Source: Cyclobacteriaceae bacterium (GTDB lineage: Bacteria; Bacteroidota; Bacteroidia; Cytophagales; Cyclobacteriaceae). From it: a stretch of DNA of 64,000 bases. Position numbers and translations under genes: made by a program. This document shows, piece by piece, positions 60,236 to 64,000 of this stretch (positions within the stretch are counted from its first letter, which is position 1; the number at the start of each line of letters is the position of its first letter). The notes below the pieces were generated by a model. That model made no database searches and was not told the origin of the DNA. It saw only the letters and a list, made by a program, of their open reading frames with translations. Location of the stretch: assembly GCA_028281285.1 (NCBI GenBank), contig JANQKF010000013.1:310001-374000 (forward strand), in the 5' to 3' direction.

Positions 60236-61040
60236 CCCTTGGGGAGGCTGCTGGGGCCTCCCCTTCTTTTATTGTTTCAAAATACTCGTGGGCTTTCAGT
60301 AGGCGACTTCCATACCAACTGAAAATTTCTCCATCCACTAACATGACTTTTGAATTTGGACATATATTTTGCAACTCTTGTAGATGCTTTTCTTTAAATG
60401 GATAGGGCTCGCTCGAAAGAAATATATAATCAGGATCCAGCTTTGTAATTTCTTCACTGGTTAGTTCCGGATAACGTGAACCTTTCGGGAGCACATTAAA
60501 AAAGCCTGCCCGATACATCATGTCATTGATAAAGGTATCGGTCCCCGCTGCCATGTAAGGCTCATTCCAGATGAAGTAGAGTGCGGTTCCGATTGGTTCA
60601 ACTTTAACAGAGAAGTCCTCTTGGATTTTATCTAAAATTTCCCTTCCCTTCTTCTCCCTACCAACAATTGAGCTAATAGAAGTGATCATGTCACGCGCAT
60701 CGTTAAGATCATAAATATCACTAATCCAAACCGGATACTTCCCAGCTAATTCCCTGATTCCCTCCTCATAATTTTCCTCTTTATTAGCAATGATCAGGTC
60801 TGGTTTTAGTCCATCTATGGTATCAAACCGAAATTTCTTCGTACCCCCAACAACGCTTTTGGTCTTTCTCCAATGATCAGGATGTACACAAAATTTTGTT
60901 AGCCCAACTACTTCTGAGTCAAGCCCCAAATCATGGAGCAATTCAGTTTGTGAAGGAACCAATGAGATGATCCGGGAAGGGCTTCGTGGAACTTTCACAT
61001 TCCTCCCCATTTGGTCCTGAACTATATGATATCCAGACAC
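60228..61040 (-). CDS. BtuF/FepB-like helical-backbone metal receptor, cytoplasmic form
   Basis: The 270-residue protein has the periplasmic-binding-protein fold of the cobalamin/siderophore type: 'RIISLVPSQTELLHDLGLDSEVVGLTKFCVHP', 'GLKPDLIIANKEEN', 'TDTFINDMMYRAGFFNVLP' and 'YPELTSEEITKLDPDYIFLSSEPYPF'. Unlike transport receptors it has no signal peptide, so it would stay in the cytoplasm. The start is a GTG that shares one base with the M42 gene's TAG. The ligand is unknown; cobalamin is a guess supported only by the family and by the PduO gene in the window. Its 3' end overlaps the convergent gene and contains that gene's terminator. Confidence 0.82.
   Translation of the reverse strand: MSGYHIVQDQMGRNVKVPRSPSRIISLVPSQTELLHDLGLDSEVVGLTKFCVHPDHWRKTKSVVGGTKKFRFDTIDGLKPDLIIANKEENYEEGIRELAGKYPVWISDIYDLNDARDMITSISSIVGREKKGREILDKIQEDFSVKVEPIGTALYFIWNEPYMAAGTDTFINDMMYRAGFFNVLPKGSRYPELTSEEITKLDPDYIFLSSEPYPFKEKHLQELQNICPNSKVMLVDGEIFSWYGSRLLKAHEYFETIKEGEAPAASPRVT
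60241..60270 (+). terminator. terminator of the gene at 59729, inside the opposing gene's 3' end
   Basis: A perfect 8-bp stem GGGGAGGC (60241-60248) / GCCTCCCC (60256-60263) with a 7-base loop is followed by TTCTTTT. It lies five bases after the plus-strand stop and within the last codons of the minus-strand BtuF-like gene (E-A-P-A-A-S-P). The minus-strand side has no T run. Confidence 0.75.
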
Positions 61041-62110
61041 TACTTTAAGTAGCTGAAATCGTGATTATCATCCAATTGTGAAACGAATTCAAACATCAAT
61101 TGAATTACGTTCTCAATATCGGATTTATGGGCGGTCTCAACTGTGGTATGCATATACTTCAATGGCAGCGAGATGAGTGCAGAAGGTACTCCATCATTAG
61201 AATAGGCGAAAGCATCGGTATCAGTGCCAGTCGATCTGGAGGCCGCAAAGCGTTGAAAATCGATTTCCTTCTCTTCGGCCACTCCAATCAACATTTTTAA
61301 TACGTTATTGTGTACTGCCGGGCCATAGGCCAGTACTGGTCCCTTACCACATTTCTGGTCTCCTTGTAACTTCTTATCATACATTGGAGAATGAGTGTCA
61401 TGGCAAACATCAGTGATGATGGCTACATCAGGCTTGATTCTGGCAGCAATCATCTCAGCACCTCTCAATCCTATTTCCTCCTGAACCGCATTTACCACAT
61501 AAAGTCCAAATGGGAGTTTGACTTTAGATTCCTTCAGTTTTCGAGCTACTTCTGCAATCATGAAGCCCCCTATCCTATTGTCAAGTGCACGTCCACACCA
61601 GTAACTCTCATTGAGCTCCATGAGCTCATCTTCAAAGGTGATCACCGAACCAACATGAACTCCAAGCTTTTCGACCTCCTCTTTTGACTCACATCCCACA
61701 TCTATGAAGATATTCTTTAGAGAAGGCGACTTTTCATTGGCCTTATCCCGAACGTGGATTGCCGGCCAACCAAAAACACCTTTGACCACTCCATTGTCGG
61801 TATGAATGTTCACTCGCTTCGAAGGTGCAATCTGATGGTCTGAACCGCCATTTCTTACTACATAAATGTAGCCATCATCACCGATGTAATTGACAAACCA
61901 ACTGATTTCGTCTGCATGGGCTTCAATGACTACCTTGTATTCAGCTTCGGGATTGACAACGCCAACTGCTGTACCATACTTATCCGTAAAGTGTGTATCC
62001 ACAAAGGGCTTGACATAATCCAACCAAATCTGCTGACCTGAAGACTCAAACCCAGTCGGAGAAGCGTTATTAAGATACTTTACGAGGAATTCTCTACTCT
62101 TCTTGTCCAT
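61040..62110 (-). CDS. M42 family metallo-aminopeptidase
   Basis: The 356-residue protein fits the M42 (glutamyl aminopeptidase/TET) family. The metal-binding and catalytic residues are seen in 'VVIEAHADEISWFVNYI' (His-x-Asp), 'YWCGRALDNRIGGFMI' (Asp), 'VVNAVQEEIGLRGAEMIA' (Glu-Glu), 'AIITDVCHDTHSP' (Asp) and 'LPLKYMHTTVETAH' (His). Such enzymes form large complexes that trim peptides in the cytoplasm; no signal peptide is present. It starts one base after the SDR gene's stop and shares one base with the BtuF-like gene, so it is in the middle of an operon. Confidence 0.92.
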   Translation of the reverse strand: MDKKSREFLVKYLNNASPTGFESSGQQIWLDYVKPFVDTHFTDKYGTAVGVVNPEAEYKVVIEAHADEISWFVNYIGDDGYIYVVRNGGSDHQIAPSKRVNIHTDNGVVKGVFGWPAIHVRDKANEKSPSLKNIFIDVGCESKEEVEKLGVHVGSVITFEDELMELNESYWCGRALDNRIGGFMIAEVARKLKESKVKLPFGLYVVNAVQEEIGLRGAEMIAARIKPDVAIITDVCHDTHSPMYDKKLQGDQKCGKGPVLAYGPAVHNNVLKMLIGVAEEKEIDFQRFAASRSTGTDTDAFAYSNDGVPSALISLPLKYMHTTVETAHKSDIENVIQLMFEFVSQLDDNHDFSYLK

Positions 62111-62111
62111 G

Positions 62112-62810
62112 TTAAATACTCTTGGTTATCCCACCATCCACTTTAATATTCTCTCCCGAAATATAGGCACCTCCCGCTGACGCGAGAAAGGCCACGGTTT
62201 TTCCAATTTCTTCGGTTGTTCCAGGTCTACCCAAAGGAATTTGTTGCCGGATTTCGTCTGTAACGGGATAACTTTCAATAAATCCCGGCAAGACATTATT
62301 CATTCTGATGTTTTTAGGTCCATATTCTTCAGCATAGAGCTTAGTAAAACTTGCCAGGGCCGTTCTCATAACTGATGAAACAGGAAAGGAGAGTGACGGC
62401 TCAAAAGCTGCAAATGTGGATATATTAATAATAGAACCTCCACCTTGTGACTCCATAATAGGAGTCACCATCCGTGCCATTCTAATCACATTCATCAATA
62501 CTAAATCACTACCTGTTTGCCAATCGACATCCGAAATTTCAAGAAGTTGACCTTTTGGAGGGTGACCAGTATTATTCACCAACACATCAATTCTCCCATA
62601 TTCCCGCATGGCAAGATCGACAGCTCTCTTCAAGTCGATTTCATTAGTTACCGAGCCCTTGAGCCCTACACCTCCCAATTCTTTAGACAGGTTTGATGCG
62701 TCCTCGGAACGCGACATCAGGACCAAACTAAAACCGTCTTCGGAAAGCGCTTTTGCACATGCTGCCCCCATACCTTTGCCGGCAGCAGTAATTAATGCCA
62801 CTTTATTCAT
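62112..62810 (-). CDS. atypical short-chain dehydrogenase/reductase
   Basis: The 232-residue protein has the SDR fold: 'ALITAAGKGMGAACAKALSEDG' as a changed dinucleotide turn (T-A-A-G-x-G-M-G in place of T-G-x3-G-I-G), 'DVLVNNTGHPPKG' (N-N-x-G) and 'IINISTFAAF' with the catalytic-position Ser. At the Y-x3-K site the sequence is S145-S-V-M-R149, so both the Tyr and the Lys are replaced. The C-terminal 'GLRINNVLPG'-like stretch (here 'NIRMNNVLPGF') and 'EEIGKTVAFLASAGGAYISGENIKVDGG' are regular. This fits the known 'BKR-like' divergent SDR subgroup that lacks the usual tetrad. The reaction, if any, is unknown. Confidence 0.85.
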   Translation of the reverse strand: MNKVALITAAGKGMGAACAKALSEDGFSLVLMSRSEDASNLSKELGGVGLKGSVTNEIDLKRAVDLAMREYGRIDVLVNNTGHPPKGQLLEISDVDWQTGSDLVLMNVIRMARMVTPIMESQGGGSIINISTFAAFEPSLSFPVSSVMRTALASFTKLYAEEYGPKNIRMNNVLPGFIESYPVTDEIRQQIPLGRPGTTEEIGKTVAFLASAGGAYISGENIKVDGGITKSI

Positions 62811-62812
62811 AC

Positions 62813-64000
62813 CTATAGTGGAATATTGCCATGTTTCTTTTTAGGTAATTTATCTACCTTGTTCTCCAGCATCTTGAATGCTTTGATCAACTTGATTCTG
62901 GTGTTCTCCGGAACAATTACCTCATCTATAAAACCTCTTCGCGCGGCTCTATAAGGATTAGCAAACTTACTTGTATAGTCGTCTACTTTCTCCTGAAGTT
63001 TTTCTTCCGGGTTTTCGGATTCAGCAATTTCTTTTCTAAAGATGATTTCAGCAGCTCCTTTTGCACCCATTACTGCAATCTCAGCAGTAGGCCAGGCGTA
63101 ATTCATATCAGCACCAATGTGCTTGGAATTCATTACATCATATGCTCCGCCATATGCCTTTCGAGTAATCACGGTGATTCTAGGTACTGTGGCTTCAGAA
63201 AATGCGTACAGCAGTTTTGCACCATTGGTGATAATGGCATTCCATTCCTGATCAGTACCTGGCAAAAATCCGGGAACATCTTCGAGCACTAAAAGTGGTA
63301 CGTTAAAACTATCACAGAATCTCACGAATCTTGCGCCCTTAACACTGGCGTCAATATCCAAGACCCCAGCCAAAGAAGCCGGCTGGTTGCCGACAATACC
63401 TATACTTCTTCCTCCTAGTCTTGCAAAACCAACTACGATATTCTCAGCATAGTTCTTGTGCACCTCAAAGAACGACCCTTCATCCACAATTCCATCAATC
63501 ACATCTCGCATGTCATAAGGTTGATTAGGATTGTCAGGCACAATATCATTCAAAGAGACTCGTGTTTCATCCGATAAGTTGTACTCATACACCGGTGCAT
63601 CATCTTCACAATTCTGAGGAATGTATGAAAGTAATTTCTTTACATCTTCAATGCATTTTGCATCATTGGCCGATGTGAAATGGGTGACTCCACTCTTTGT
63701 GCTATGCGTGCTTGCCCCTCCAAGTTCCTCAGACGTCACTTCTTCTTGCGTAACCGTCTTCACCACATTAGGCCCGGTAACAAACATATATGAAGTGTTC
63801 TCTACCATGAATATAAAGTCCGTTATGGCAGGAGAATACACAGCTCCGCCTGCACATGGCCCCATCACTGCCGAGATCTGAGGCACCACTCCTGACGCCA
63901 AAGTGTTTCGATAAAAAATATCTGCATAACCGCCTAAGCTCACTACACCTTCCTGAATTCTGGCACCTCCGGAATCATTAAGCCCTACTACTGGAGCTCC
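62813..64000 (-). CDS. propionyl-CoA carboxylase-type beta subunit, partial (5' end outside window)
   Basis: The frame is open to the window edge and reads [18 protein letters not shown], the conserved stretch of PccB-type carboxyltransferases, so the N-terminal part (about 130 residues) is missing. Also visible are '[31 protein letters not shown]', '[18 protein letters not shown]', '[46 protein letters not shown]' and '[42 protein letters not shown]'. The enzyme moves a carboxyl group from biotin to propionyl-CoA (or another acyl-CoA). The SDR gene begins two bases after its stop. Apparent internal start codons in the 5' part are not the true start. Confidence 0.93.
   Translation of the reverse strand, partial: GAPVVGLNDSGGARIQEGVVSLGGYADIFYRNTLASGVVPQISAVMGPCAGGAVYSPAITDFIFMVENTSYMFVTGPNVVKTVTQEEVTSEELGGASTHSTKSGVTHFTSANDAKCIEDVKKLLSYIPQNCEDDAPVYEYNLSDETRVSLNDIVPDNPNQPYDMRDVIDGIVDEGSFFEVHKNYAENIVVGFARLGGRSIGIVGNQPASLAGVLDIDASVKGARFVRFCDSFNVPLLVLEDVPGFLPGTDQEWNAIITNGAKLLYAFSEATVPRITVITRKAYGGAYDVMNSKHIGADMNYAWPTAEIAVMGAKGAAEIIFRKEIAESENPEEKLQEKVDDYTSKFANPYRAARRGFIDEVIVPENTRIKLIKAFKMLENKVDKLPKKKHGNIPL

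Noticed and set aside
1-64000. tRNA or rRNA genes, CRISPR arrays, insertion sequences, prophage or attachment sites.
   Set aside because: No such structures were recognised in the gaps on either strand; gaps are short and the genes are mostly housekeeping or lineage-typical.

Overview
The window looks like chromosomal core DNA of a Bacteroidota bacterium, most likely a (marine) member of the Cytophagales. Evidence: promoter-like elements of the Bacteroidota type (TTG or TTTG, about 18-20 bases, then TAnnTTTG), a peptidase with a type IX secretion C-terminal tail, an ECF sigma / FecR / TonB-receptor trio, head-GIN (DUF2807), ChaN-like and YhhN proteins, two-domain FtsX-like permeases, and DAHP synthase fused to chorismate mutase. 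The family-level placement is inference. No rRNA, tRNA, CRISPR array, insertion sequence or prophage was seen, and no gap without a gene exceeds 300 bases.

Layout. 1-9.1 kb (+): end of plsC, a large membrane/TPR protein, a LolD/MacB-type ATPase, a cobalamin adenosyltransferase, branched-chain aminotransferase, prfB with its programmed +1 frameshift, an MFS transporter and a YhhN protein. 9.1-14.9 kb: head-GIN protein, a NUDIX-MATE operon (-), rnhB (+), an FtsX-like permease (-). 15-18.9 kb: gcvT-comB (+), mazG-like and dtd (-), a membrane protein. 19-23 kb: sigma factor, anti-sigma factor and TonB receptor, with a perfect 12-base repeat after the first and last genes. 23.2-26.8 kb (-): Rossmann protein, thioredoxin-like protein, YkvA protein, a cysteine dioxygenase-methyltransferase fusion and a membrane-anchored protein. 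26.9-33.7 kb: IscA-like protein, second FtsX-like permease, two tandem ATP-grasp ligases, AraC regulator, FN3-PEBP lipoprotein. 33.7-43.6 kb (mostly -): Upf1-like helicase, ChaN-like, folB, DivIVA-like, WD40, phosphopantetheinyl transferase (+), SirB1-like, acyl-CoA carboxylase beta subunit, MlaD-like and amidase. 43.7-49.4 kb (+): lptD, secreted S8 peptidase and a small lipoprotein. 49.5-52.4 kb (-): lysS and proline dehydrogenase. 52.5-57.7 kb (+): aromatic amino acid cluster. 57.8-64 kb: MsbA-like exporter, a secreted protein, and a minus-strand run of BtuF-like protein, M42 peptidase, SDR protein and a second carboxylase beta subunit that runs off the window.

The most striking find is at 54.19-54.38 kb. 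A 24-codon open frame reads M-R-A-Q-R-R-F-Y-Y-F-F-Y-F-S-W..., with eight aromatic codons in nine positions. It is followed by an 11-bp terminator hairpin, and the last codons of the frame can pair with the 5' arm of that hairpin. This is the layout of a ribosome-stalling transcription attenuator. It sits before the second of two paralogous DAHP synthase-chorismate mutase genes, which heads a translationally coupled run with aroB and aroA. The first paralog lies upstream of the attenuator with a short, motif-degenerate prephenate dehydratase-like gene. The cell thus appears to have one isozyme outside and one under aromatic attenuation.

Other points for a second look: the cysteine dioxygenase-methyltransferase fusion, the 12-base repeat around the ECF locus, an IscA-like protein without its C-terminal cysteines, the ATP-grasp pair, and terminators embedded in the 3' ends of opposing genes.
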